A stretch of 41,388 bases of DNA from contig JAIPKD010000025.1 in the NCBI GenBank assembly GCA_021733835.1, forward strand, positions 1 through 41,388. Direction: 5' to 3'. Both the position numbers and the translations under genes were made by a program. This document shows positions 18,489 through 27,186 of the stretch, piece by piece. Position 1 is the first letter of the stretch; each line of letters begins with the position of its first letter. The DNA is from Verrucomicrobiota bacterium. Its GTDB lineage: Bacteria; Verrucomicrobiota; Verrucomicrobiia; Limisphaerales; JAIPKD01. The notes beneath the pieces are model-generated. The model was not told the DNA's origin. It ran no database searches and worked only from the letters and a program-made list of their open reading frames with translations.

Positions 18489-20660
18489 ATGAGAATGAAA
18501 ATTAATCGATTATCCGCAAGCGTTGCTTCGGGGCGAGCTGGAAGAGGGTATGGAATGCTGATGAGAATTCTTTTTTGGTGCTCTGTAATGGCGGTGATAC
18601 TGCCGGGCGTAACGAGCCTCGATGCGGCGCATACCAGGGCGGAGTTGGTCTTGAACGCCGAGGCGGCCGCGCCGGGTGATACCGTATATGCCGGGGTGCG
18701 TTTGGAAATGGATGAAGACTGGCATACGTACTGGCGGAATCCCGGGGAGGCCGGACAGGCGACGTCCATTGAATGGGAGCTGCCGGAGGGAATTCGTTCC
18801 GGGGATATCCTATGGCCTGTGCCTGAAAAAGATGTGTTGGCCGGGATTACCTCGTATTTTTATTCGGACGAAGTGGTCTTATTGGCGCCGCTGGAGGTGT
18901 CCGAAAGCTTTCCAAAAGGGGAGGAACTCATCGTTAAAGCACACGTATACTGGTTGGAGTGTAAGGAGTTATGTGTGCCTGGGGATGCCGCGGTGAGCGC
19001 GGAATTAAGGATTTCCGATGAATTCAAACCGTCGTATTCGGGGTTGATTGAAGAATGGCGTGCGAGGTTGCCGAGTAGAGGGGAGGGATTGGATGTAAGC
19101 AGCTTCTGGTTCGAGCGTTCCGGCGACGGTGCGGGCATACTGGCCATTGATTGTACGACTGAAACGATGCAGATCATGGATTTCTTCCCGTACGAGAGTG
19201 AAGGTTTTAAGGTCGAAGGGGCGACTGTTAAAGAAGGCGTTGATGAGGTGCCCGTTCGTTTGAAGAAGGATGTGAAGTCCTTTACGGATACGCTCCCGGA
19301 GAAGGTTTTGGGCATCCTCGTCGGCCGTGACGGCAACGGGGTGGGCGGTCGCGGGTTAGAGGTGGTTTTGGAGCCTGGGAGCGCAGCCGGTGGTGCGGCG
19401 GCGAATATGTATGGACGAACGAAGTCGGGCGCTACGCTTACGATGGGATTGTTCTGGTATTATATCGGCTTGGCTTTTCTGGGGGGGATAATACTCAATG
19501 TAATGCCATGCGTGTTGCCGGTGATAGCGATCAAGATACTGGGGTTCGTCCAGGAAAGCAGGTCGAATCCGCGGCGTGTCAAGATGCTTGGACTTGTGTA
19601 CGGCGCCGGCGTGCTTGCTTCGTTCGTCGTCCTGGCATTGATAGTAATTGGAATCCAGCGCGCGGGTGATTTGGCGAATTGGGGTATGCAGATGCAGAAT
19701 CCGTATTTCCTTGTTGCGATAACTATCCTCGTAACACTGGTTGCGCTCAACCTGTTTGGGGTGTTCGAGGTGAACCTCGGTGGGGGCGTCATGGGCGCCG
19801 CGGGTGCATTGACTTCAAGGCATGGGGTGTCCGGCGCTTTTTTCAACGGTGTGCTTGCTACGATATTGGCTACGCCGTGTACGGCGCCGTTTCTAAGTCC
19901 GGCCCTGGGATTCGCGTTGAGTCAGCCGCCGGCGATGGTTATTGCTACATTCCTGGCCGTTGGACTGGGGCTTGCGCTGCCGTATGTTGTTTTGTCATGG
20001 AAGCCGGCGTGGTTGAAGTTATTGCCCAAGCCCGGGGCTTGGATGCAGCGGTTTAAGATAGCCTTGGGATTTCCGATGCTTGCCACGGCGATATGGTTGC
20101 TGAGTTTTTCGCCGAAGGTTATCGGCGATGCGAATGCGTTTGCGCTGGCGTTATTCCTTGTTTTCCTGGCCTTTTCAGCCTGGGTCTGGGGCGAATTCGT
20201 TCAGCGGAATCGTAAGAAGAGACTTGTCGCCGGGGTAGTGAGTATCGCGATCGTCCTGATTTCCGGCGCGTTTTTTGTTCAATCCGATGAATCCGCGGGT
20301 ATCCAATGGCGCGAATGGTCGCCGGCGGAGGTAGAACAGGCGCGAACGCAGGGGCATCCGGTGCTGGTGGATTTCACCGCCGATTGGTGTGTGACGTGTC
20401 GTTTTAACAAAATAACGAGCCTCGAGGTCGAGGAGGTACAGAGGCGGATGCGGGAGCTGGATGTGGCGCCGTTCATTGCCGATTATACCGGCAGGAACGA
20501 AGCGATGACGCGGGAGCTGCGCAAGTTCGACCGTCCGGGTGTGCCGCTGGTGCTCGTGTATCCTGTGGATACCAACAAACCACCGATTGTTTTGCCGGAG
20601 CTATTGACGCCGACATTGGTGCTTGATGCATTGAACGCGGCTGCGCGGAATTCCGACTGA
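18489..20660 (+). CDS. DsbD-like thiol:disulfide interchange protein (DsbC/D N-terminal domain, CcdA-like TM, C-terminal thioredoxin)
   Basis: DEDWHTYWRNPGEAGQATSIEWELP; FLGGIILNVMPCVLPVIAIKILGF; LATPCTAPFLSPALGFAL; C-terminal VDFTADWCVTCRFNK. Confidence 0.92.
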   Translation: MRMKINRLSASVASGRAGRGYGMLMRILFWCSVMAVILPGVTSLDAAHTRAELVLNAEAAAPGDTVYAGVRLEMDEDWHTYWRNPGEAGQATSIEWELPEGIRSGDILWPVPEKDVLAGITSYFYSDEVVLLAPLEVSESFPKGEELIVKAHVYWLECKELCVPGDAAVSAELRISDEFKPSYSGLIEEWRARLPSRGEGLDVSSFWFERSGDGAGILAIDCTTETMQIMDFFPYESEGFKVEGATVKEGVDEVPVRLKKDVKSFTDTLPEKVLGILVGRDGNGVGGRGLEVVLEPGSAAGGAAANMYGRTKSGATLTMGLFWYYIGLAFLGGIILNVMPCVLPVIAIKILGFVQESRSNPRRVKMLGLVYGAGVLASFVVLALIVIGIQRAGDLANWGMQMQNPYFLVAITILVTLVALNLFGVFEVNLGGGVMGAAGALTSRHGVSGAFFNGVLATILATPCTAPFLSPALGFALSQPPAMVIATFLAVGLGLALPYVVLSWKPAWLKLLPKPGAWMQRFKIALGFPMLATAIWLLSFSPKVIGDANAFALALFLVFLAFSAWVWGEFVQRNRKKRLVAGVVSIAIVLISGAFFVQSDESAGIQWREWSPAEVEQARTQGHPVLVDFTADWCVTCRFNKITSLEVEEVQRRMRELDVAPFIADYTGRNEAMTRELRKFDRPGVPLVLVYPVDTNKPPIVLPELLTPTLVLDALNAAARNSD

Positions 20661-20814
20661 ATTTGCCGTAACCGGCAACATGTGTTATCAGTATTACTAA
20701 CTGTTGGAATAAGATACAGATTAAATCCTTGCCGTGTCTGTAAAATTCAGGTATCAATAAGGCGCGTAGCATCGCCGATGGAATGAATCGGCACGATGAA
20801 TTAAGAGGAAAACT

Positions 20815-21318
20815 ATGTCCAAGGACAAGAATAAGAAACCATTGGTCGGCGTTATAATGGGGAGCAAGTCCGACTGGGAAGTGATGAAGAACGCTGCGGA
20901 TAAGCTCGAGGAACTCGGTGTGCCGTATGAGGTTCAAGTGATCAGCGCACATCGGACGCCGGAACTGCTTTTCGAGTACGCTGGTTCCGCAGTTTCGAGG
21001 GGATTGCGGGTAATAATCGCGGGTGCCGGTGGTGCGGCGCATCTACCGGGAGTGACGGACGCCAAGACACCGCTGCCGGTGCTCGGCGTACCGATGGAGA
21101 GCAAGGCGTTGAAAGGCATGGATTCATTGTTGTCGATCGTGCAGATGCCGGCCGGTGTGCCTGTGGGCACATTGGCGATAGGAAAGGCCGGCGCCGTGAA
21201 TGCGGCGTTGCTGGCGACGTCGATTTTGGGAAACGAATTTCCCGAGTTCCGCAAGGCCTATGAGCAATTCAGGATGGCGCAGACCGAGAAGGGGATGGCG
21301 AACAGGGAAATCGATTGA
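20815..21318 (+). CDS. purE: 5-(carboxyamino)imidazole ribonucleotide mutase
   Basis: [83 protein letters not shown]. Confidence 0.97.
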   Translation: MSKDKNKKPLVGVIMGSKSDWEVMKNAADKLEELGVPYEVQVISAHRTPELLFEYAGSAVSRGLRVIIAGAGGAAHLPGVTDAKTPLPVLGVPMESKALKGMDSLLSIVQMPAGVPVGTLAIGKAGAVNAALLATSILGNEFPEFRKAYEQFRMAQTEKGMANREID

Positions 21319-21542
21319 TTTCCGGGCTGGGTGCGTTAGTTTCTGAAGGGTTATTTGTGGGAGAGGAGACGTTTTTGTCTTGAGATTTGCATGATCCCAG
21401 TATTCGGAGTGGTTGATCTTGTCGCTCGTTGCCCGGATAAAAACGTTTTTATCTTGCCGGAAATCTCATTTCCCCTAAAATTGATGCAAGGTGGTAATAA
21501 ACCCGCCGAAGACAGTATTTTTCATTTGAGGATTGATCGGTT

Positions 21543-22523
21543 GTGAAAATATTTAGTGGCACTTCGAATCCATGTTTAACAAAGGCCATCTGTGAGTCGA
21601 TAGGAATAAGGCCTGGCCAATGTAAGGTCAATGCCTTTCCCGATGGGGAAACCTTTGTTAAGATCGAGGAGAATGTACGCGGTGAAGATGTGTTCATCGT
21701 GCAGTCGACGTGCCCGCCGACGAACCACCATCTGATGGAGTTGTTTATCATGATCGACGCTATGCGGCGGGCGAGCGCATCGAGGATAACCGCCGTCATG
21801 CCTTTTTATGGGTATGCGAGGCAGGATAGGAAAGACCAGCCTCGGGTGCCGATCACGGCGAAACTGGTTGCGAATCTACTGGTGGCAGCGGGGGCGAGCC
21901 GGGTCTTGACCATGGACTTACATGCGCAGCAGATTCAGGGTTTTTTTGACATACCCGTCGATCACCTCTATGCGGCGCCGGTGATGTATAATTACCTGCG
22001 CAGGAAGAAATTGAAGGACCTGGTTGTAGTGAGTCCCGATGTGGGCGGGTTGAAGATGGCGCATGCGTATGCGGAGGTGCTCCAAGCCGGGTTGGCCATT
22101 GTGGCAAAGAGACGGAAAAGCGCACTCGAGATCGAGGCGAATAATGTGATAGGCGAGGTCGAGGGCAGGAATGCATTGCTCGTTGATGATCTGACCGAGA
22201 CTGCCGGCACATTAACGGGCGCGGCTGAATTATTGAAGCGCGAAGGCGCAAAGAGGGTTTTTGCGTGTGTCTCTCACGCATTATTGAACAACATCGGTAT
22301 CGAGAGACTGCGAAAATCTGATATTGACGAATTGATCACGACTGATAGTGTACCACGTCTTGCCATTGACGGTGTCAAGGTAACGACATTGTCCGTGGCG
22401 GAGTTGTTGGGTGAAGCGATTAAGCGCATACATAATAATTCATCGGTAACATCGTTGTTCATGTATAAAATGAAAGCCGCCGATAAAGCCGCACAGCGGC
22501 GGGCGGAGACATCAGCTATTTAA
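21543..22523 (+). CDS. prs: Ribose-phosphate pyrophosphokinase
   Basis: CKVNAFPDGETFVKIEENVRGEDVFIVQSTCPPTNHHLMELFIMIDAMRRASA, PFYGYARQDRKD; GTG start. Confidence 0.96.
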   Translation: MKIFSGTSNPCLTKAICESIGIRPGQCKVNAFPDGETFVKIEENVRGEDVFIVQSTCPPTNHHLMELFIMIDAMRRASASRITAVMPFYGYARQDRKDQPRVPITAKLVANLLVAAGASRVLTMDLHAQQIQGFFDIPVDHLYAAPVMYNYLRRKKLKDLVVVSPDVGGLKMAHAYAEVLQAGLAIVAKRRKSALEIEANNVIGEVEGRNALLVDDLTETAGTLTGAAELLKREGAKRVFACVSHALLNNIGIERLRKSDIDELITTDSVPRLAIDGVKVTTLSVAELLGEAIKRIHNNSSVTSLFMYKMKAADKAAQRRAETSAI

Positions 22524-22534
22524 CTATTTAAGGC

Positions 22535-23164
22535 ATGAAATCAGTTCCATTGACAGTTTATCCTAGGACGCTGAAAAAGCGGATCGGAGCGAAAAAGATC
22601 AGGGATGCGGGACGCATTCCCGCCGTAACGTACAGCCGTGGACAAGAGGCGCAACCTCTGGAGGTCGGAGTTCGGGAAATTGATAAGGTCATCCAACATT
22701 CACTCTCGGAGAATGTATTGGTCGAGATGAGTGTGGAGGGCGATGACCGGTCGAAACGGCTTGTACTTTTGCAGGAGGTTCAGCATCATCCGTTGAGCGG
22801 GAAGATTCTGCATGTTGATTTTCACGAGGTTGCGGAGGATCAAAAGGTGACCATTACCGTGCCGGTGGAGGGCGCAGGAGAAGCGGTCGGCGTCAAGACC
22901 AGCGGCGGTGTGCTCGAGCACGTGTTGTTTAAGATGCGGATTACCGGGTATCCGAAAGACCTGCCGGAGATTATTAGAGTTGATGTAAGCAATCTTGATG
23001 TCGGGGAGATAATTCATATAGGCGATATCCCTCTTCCGGAGGGTGTTGAAGCCGAGGGTGATGCGTCTATCCCGGTATTCACTGTTGCGGCATCGACAGT
23101 GCGCGAAGAAGAGGCCGAGGAAGCCGCTGAGTCCGAAGAAATCGGCGCAGGCGGAACGTCCTAA
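22535..23164 (+). CDS. rplY: 50S ribosomal protein L25 / general stress protein Ctc
   Basis: L25-type N-terminus (YPRTLKKRIGAKKIRDAGRIPAVTYSRGQEAQPLEV) and TL5 C-terminal domain; upstream of pth. Confidence 0.92.
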   Translation: MKSVPLTVYPRTLKKRIGAKKIRDAGRIPAVTYSRGQEAQPLEVGVREIDKVIQHSLSENVLVEMSVEGDDRSKRLVLLQEVQHHPLSGKILHVDFHEVAEDQKVTITVPVEGAGEAVGVKTSGGVLEHVLFKMRITGYPKDLPEIIRVDVSNLDVGEIIHIGDIPLPEGVEAEGDASIPVFTVAASTVREEEAEEAAESEEIGAGGTS

Positions 23165-23193
23165 TAACAGCCTGCAATACGCTTTTTGCTGTA

Positions 23194-23868
23194 GTGCCGG
23201 GATGCGTTTTCAAGCCGGATATGGAAGGGGATTCAGGGCGGTCGGATACAGAGAGCGCCGGTCTGTGTCTTATAGCAGGCTTGGGGAACCCGGGCGCTAA
23301 GTATAAGGGTACGAGGCACAACGCCGGGTTCATGGTCGTCGAGCGTTTGGTCCAACGATGGAATGCCGAGCTCAGAGAGAGAAAGGCGTTTGTGTCCATG
23401 ATTGCAAACATAAACCGAGCTGGACGGAAAATAATCTTGTGTTTGCCGCTTACTTATATGAATTTAAGTGGCGATGCGGTAGTGGCCGTTGCTGGATTTT
23501 ACAAGATTCGCTCGTGCAATACGTTGGTCATTGTGGATGACGCGGATTTGCCTTTGGGTGCGATTAGGATGAAGCCCGGTGGCGGCAGTGGGGGGCATCA
23601 TGGATTGGAATCGATCGAAGGGCGTATAGGGACGAACGCCTTCCCGCGTTTACGTTTGGGAGTTGGGCGTGGGAGCATCGACAATAAAGAGATTGTCGGC
23701 CATGTCCTGCAGCGATTCTCAGTCCGGGAGCGGGAAGTGTTTGAGAAGGTGCTCGATCGCGCCGTTGAACAAGTCGAATGTTGGCTTATGGACGGAGTGG
23801 AAAAAGCGATGAGCAAGTTTAATGGTTCTATAATTATTTCGGAAAATTCGAAAAAAACAGAGGATTAG
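23194..23868 (+). CDS. pth: Peptidyl-tRNA hydrolase
   Basis: CLIAGLGNPGAKYKGTRHNAGFMVVERL, LPLTYMNLSGDAV, VDDADLPLGAIRMKPGGGSGGHHGLESI; the true start may be 23221 (MEGDSG). Confidence 0.94.
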   Translation: MPGCVFKPDMEGDSGRSDTESAGLCLIAGLGNPGAKYKGTRHNAGFMVVERLVQRWNAELRERKAFVSMIANINRAGRKIILCLPLTYMNLSGDAVVAVAGFYKIRSCNTLVIVDDADLPLGAIRMKPGGGSGGHHGLESIEGRIGTNAFPRLRLGVGRGSIDNKEIVGHVLQRFSVREREVFEKVLDRAVEQVECWLMDGVEKAMSKFNGSIIISENSKKTED

Positions 23869-23871
23869 TAG

Positions 23872-24207
23872 GTGAGAAGGTACGAAGGCTTATTCATCTT
23901 AAATACAATCGGTAAGGAAGAGAGTATCGATGAGTTAATCGAGAAAGTCACCGCCGATATCGAGTCGCTTGGCGGCAAAGTGGAGACATCCCAAAAAATG
24001 GAGAAACGCCAGTTTGCCCGCGTTAGGGATCGCGAGATACCGACGGGATTTTATGTGAACATCATATTTGAATCCGAGCCGCTATTACTGGAGCAGATTA
24101 CAAATAAGTATTCTACGGACAACGATATTTACAGGGTTATGTTCACCCGTGCGCCGGCGGAAATGCCCGTTGGTGTTGAGACCGAGCAAGCGCAGGACGA
24201 TGATTAG
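23872..24207 (+). CDS. rpsF: 30S ribosomal protein S6
   Basis: RRYEGLFILN...GGKVETSQKMEKRQFARVRDREIPTGFYVNIIFES; GTG start; upstream of ssb. Confidence 0.92.
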   Translation: MRRYEGLFILNTIGKEESIDELIEKVTADIESLGGKVETSQKMEKRQFARVRDREIPTGFYVNIIFESEPLLLEQITNKYSTDNDIYRVMFTRAPAEMPVGVETEQAQDDD

Positions 24208-24225
24208 AAATGAGAGAGATGCCTT

Positions 24226-24660
24226 ATGGCAAACTTCAATAAAGTAATTCTCGTTGGAAACCTTACGCGGGACCCGGAACTGCGGTTTACACCTAAAGGC
24301 ACTGCAGTTACAAAGCTGGGGCTCGCTGTAAACCGAATGTGGCGTGATGATGCCGGGAATATGAACAAGGAAGCCACGTTCATTGATATCGACGTTTTTG
24401 GGCGTCAGGCCGAGACACTCAGCAAATACACGCGCAAGGGCAGGCCATTACTCGTTGAGGGAAGGTTAAGGCTGGATTCCTGGGAGGACAAGCAGACGGG
24501 GCAAAAGCGCTCGAAATTAGGCGTTGTCCTCGAGAGCTTCCAGTTTCTCGATTCTTCCGGTGCTGACGAAAATCGGCGGGAACAAACGGTCGATACACGC
24601 GAATTTTCCGGGAATGACCAGGAGGGAGCTTCTCCGGACGAAGAAGATGTTCCTTTTTGA
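24226..24660 (+). CDS. ssb: Single-stranded DNA-binding protein
   Basis: MANFNKVILVGNLTRDPELRFTPKGTAVTKLGLAVNRMW; acidic C-tip DEEDVPF. Confidence 0.97.
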   Translation: MANFNKVILVGNLTRDPELRFTPKGTAVTKLGLAVNRMWRDDAGNMNKEATFIDIDVFGRQAETLSKYTRKGRPLLVEGRLRLDSWEDKQTGQKRSKLGVVLESFQFLDSSGADENRREQTVDTREFSGNDQEGASPDEEDVPF

Positions 24661-24719
24661 TCGAGGGCAATTTAAAGATTTTATTATCGAGATTTTCAAT
24701 TTATTTAACATAAATTACT

Positions 24720-25301
24720 ATGGCAAAGGTTGATATTATCCTAACAGGAAGTGTAAGCGGTCTAGGGGCAGAGTCAGACCAAATAAAGGTGGCTGCGGGT
24801 TATGCGAGGAATTATCTGTTCCCCAAGAAACTTGCCATTCCTCTTACAGAAGCTAATGAGCGGCGTTTGAACGCGCTCAAGGAAAGGCGGCGGAAACGCG
24901 AGGAACAAGAGCTCAAGAACGTCAAGGACTTGAGAAAGGCCTTGGATAAGCTGGTGTTGATTATTACCGTCAAGACCGGAGAGGGCGGGCGTATGTTCGG
25001 TTCGGTTAATGCCGCCACTATTTCCGATGAATTGAAGAGTCAATTTGATATTTCATTAGATAGACGCAAGATCGATCTGGACAAGCCGATTAGATCGCTG
25101 GGAGATCACGAGGTGCAGTTGAAGCTGCATCATAATATCGAGAGCGCGCTCAAGCTGCGTATCGTCAGTTCCACGCCGTTGCCGGAGGATACGGCGGTGG
25201 GGGCTGAAGAATCGGTTGATGCGAAAACACAGGCGGCGGAAACGGCCGGCGAGGCGAAGAAGCGTAAAACGGCCGGACGCAAGAAAACAAAGACCGAATA
25301 A
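24720..25301 (+). CDS. rplI: 50S ribosomal protein L9
   Basis: GSVSGLGAESDQIKVAAGYARNYLFPKKLAIPLTEAN, GRMFGSVNAATISDEL. Confidence 0.95.
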   Translation: MAKVDIILTGSVSGLGAESDQIKVAAGYARNYLFPKKLAIPLTEANERRLNALKERRRKREEQELKNVKDLRKALDKLVLIITVKTGEGGRMFGSVNAATISDELKSQFDISLDRRKIDLDKPIRSLGDHEVQLKLHHNIESALKLRIVSSTPLPEDTAVGAEESVDAKTQAAETAGEAKKRKTAGRKKTKTE

Positions 25302-25332
25302 TACGCGTCATAACGGTTTCGGAATTATTTTG

Positions 25333-25370
25333 ATCCCCTTGCAGGTACCGGAGCTTGCAAGGGGATTTTT
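25333..25370 (+). terminator. Rho-independent terminator after rplI
   Basis: Perfect 11-bp stem ATCCCCTTGCA (25333-25343) / TGCAAGGGGAT (25356-25366) followed by T-run. Confidence 0.85.
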
Positions 25371-25386
25371 AGCGTTTACAGGCGTA

Positions 25387-26562
25387 TCAGCCCTGTAATT
25401 TACCGGTGAATGCGGCAAGCCTGTCTAAGCCTTTACGGATATTATCGATGTCGGTTGCGTAACTGAGTCTGATATATTCGTCTGCACCGAATGCCGCCCC
25501 CGGTACCGCGGCGACTTTATCTTCTTCGAGCAGTCTCCGGCAGAATTCGGCCGATGAAAGGCCGAAGTTCGATATCTTCGGGAAAAGGTAGAATGCGCCC
25601 TTTGCGTTCACGCAGCTGATGCCGGGGATGTTGTTTAGAGTTTCATGCGCGTAGCCGCGGCGTTTCGAGAACTCGTCCAACCATGATTGTAAATGGTCTT
25701 GCGGCCCGGTTAATGCGGCTACGCCGCCCTTTTGCGCGAAGGATGTGGGATTGCTGGTGCTGTGGCTTTGGATGGAGTTGATTGCCTTGGCGATTGGTTC
25801 CGGCGCGGCAAGATAACCCAGACGCCATCCGGTCATCGAGTATGCCTTTGCCAAACCATGGACAATGATGGTGTGCGCATAATGTTGTTCCGAGAAACCG
25901 GCGACACTGGCGTGTTCGGCGCCGTCGTAAAGGAGCTTTTCGTAAATCTCGTCGCTCATGATTAAGACGCCGTTTTCGACGCAAATATCTCCAAGCTCCC
26001 GTATCTCAGCCGGCGTGTAAACCGTGCCCGTCGGGTTTGACGGCGAGTTCAGTATGAAAAGTCGTGTTCGAGATGTGATCGCCGACCTGAGTTGCTCCGG
26101 TGTAACCTTGAATTCCGTCTCATCGCTTGTGGGTATAACAACGGGTTTTGCCCCGGCCAGTTTCACCATTTCAGGATAACTCAGCCAGTAAGGTGCCGGT
26201 ATGACGACCTCATCGTCCTCTTGGCATGTGGCCATTATTACATTATAGCATGAATGTTTGCCGCCGCATGAGATGATGATCTGAGAAGGGTCGTAGTCCA
26301 ATCCATTGTCCGATTTGAACTTGTCGGCGACGGCCTTTCGTAGCTCGGGTATGCCGCTGCTCGGCGTGTACTTGGTGAATCCTTCCTCAAGTGCGGCAGC
26401 CGCTGCGTCCTTGATATGTTGGGGCGTATCAAAATCCGGTTCTCCGGCGCCGAAGCCCACTACGTCATGACCCTCCGCCTTCATCTGTTTCGCTTTGGCC
26501 GAAATGGCGAGTGTGAGTGAAGGTGTCAGTGACTCGGCACGATTAGAAATTCTATAGTTCAT
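25387..26562 (-). CDS. Pyridoxal phosphate-dependent aminotransferase (aspartate aminotransferase type)
   Basis: GFGAGEPDFDTPQHIKDAA, LNSPSNPTGTVYT, SDEIYEKLLYDG, HGLAKAYSMTGWRLGY. Confidence 0.93.
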   Translation of the reverse strand: MNYRISNRAESLTPSLTLAISAKAKQMKAEGHDVVGFGAGEPDFDTPQHIKDAAAAALEEGFTKYTPSSGIPELRKAVADKFKSDNGLDYDPSQIIISCGGKHSCYNVIMATCQEDDEVVIPAPYWLSYPEMVKLAGAKPVVIPTSDETEFKVTPEQLRSAITSRTRLFILNSPSNPTGTVYTPAEIRELGDICVENGVLIMSDEIYEKLLYDGAEHASVAGFSEQHYAHTIIVHGLAKAYSMTGWRLGYLAAPEPIAKAINSIQSHSTSNPTSFAQKGGVAALTGPQDHLQSWLDEFSKRRGYAHETLNNIPGISCVNAKGAFYLFPKISNFGLSSAEFCRRLLEEDKVAAVPGAAFGADEYIRLSYATDIDNIRKGLDRLAAFTGKLQG

Positions 26563-26720
26563 AGCTATGATGGATACTTATTATTTTGATTGGTAAAAGC
26601 AAGGATCAATTATGTGCGGCAAAAATTTTAACCTGAATTAATAATCGGGATTATATGCATAAAACAAGCTAATCTTGCGTGAGACATTGGTTGTGTGAGA
26701 GTATATATAGTGTTGGAGAA

Positions 26721-27158
26721 ATGACGACGGAGTTTACATTGATAATTTCTATTTTGCTCCTGCTGTGTGGTTGTTCTATTGGACAGGACGAGCGGGAATG
26801 GAAAAGCACCGCACCCGCAAGTGGCGCGTCGGCCCTGAATGAACTGTCGGCGCCGGACGATGAAGAGAGACGCCCCGAGGACAAAACCGACGGGCGCGAA
26901 CTCGAGATTATGTTGACCGAGCCGGATTCGGGTAAAGTTGTCTGGGTCGATTCGAAATTAAAGTTTGTCGTTTTGGATTTTTCGGATAGTCACCTTCCGG
27001 TAGAGTCGCAGAGGATGTGGGTTTACCGCGGCGGCAGGCGCGTGGGCGAGCTCAGGATATCATCTAAACGTAAGTATAATTGTGTTGTAGCCGATGTATT
27101 AAACGGCGAGGTAAAGATAGGGGATGAAGTCCGGTTCGAAGACCGGGAAGAGGAGTAA
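26721..27158 (+). CDS. Hypothetical lipoprotein
   Basis: Start at MTTEFTLIISILLLLCGCSIGQDE gives an N-terminal hydrophobic stretch with lipobox LLCGC; small C-terminal domain with VDSKLKFVVLDFSD...GELRISSKRKYNCVVADVLNGEVKIGDEV. Confidence 0.65.
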   Translation: MTTEFTLIISILLLLCGCSIGQDEREWKSTAPASGASALNELSAPDDEERRPEDKTDGRELEIMLTEPDSGKVVWVDSKLKFVVLDFSDSHLPVESQRMWVYRGGRRVGELRISSKRKYNCVVADVLNGEVKIGDEVRFEDREEE

Positions 27159-27186
27159 CGCAGACGGGCTTGATTCGACGGACGAA

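Noticed and set aside
20661-20814. Possible purine riboswitch upstream of purE
   Set aside because: No recognisable aptamer core; only a short GCCGTAACCGGC-like motif
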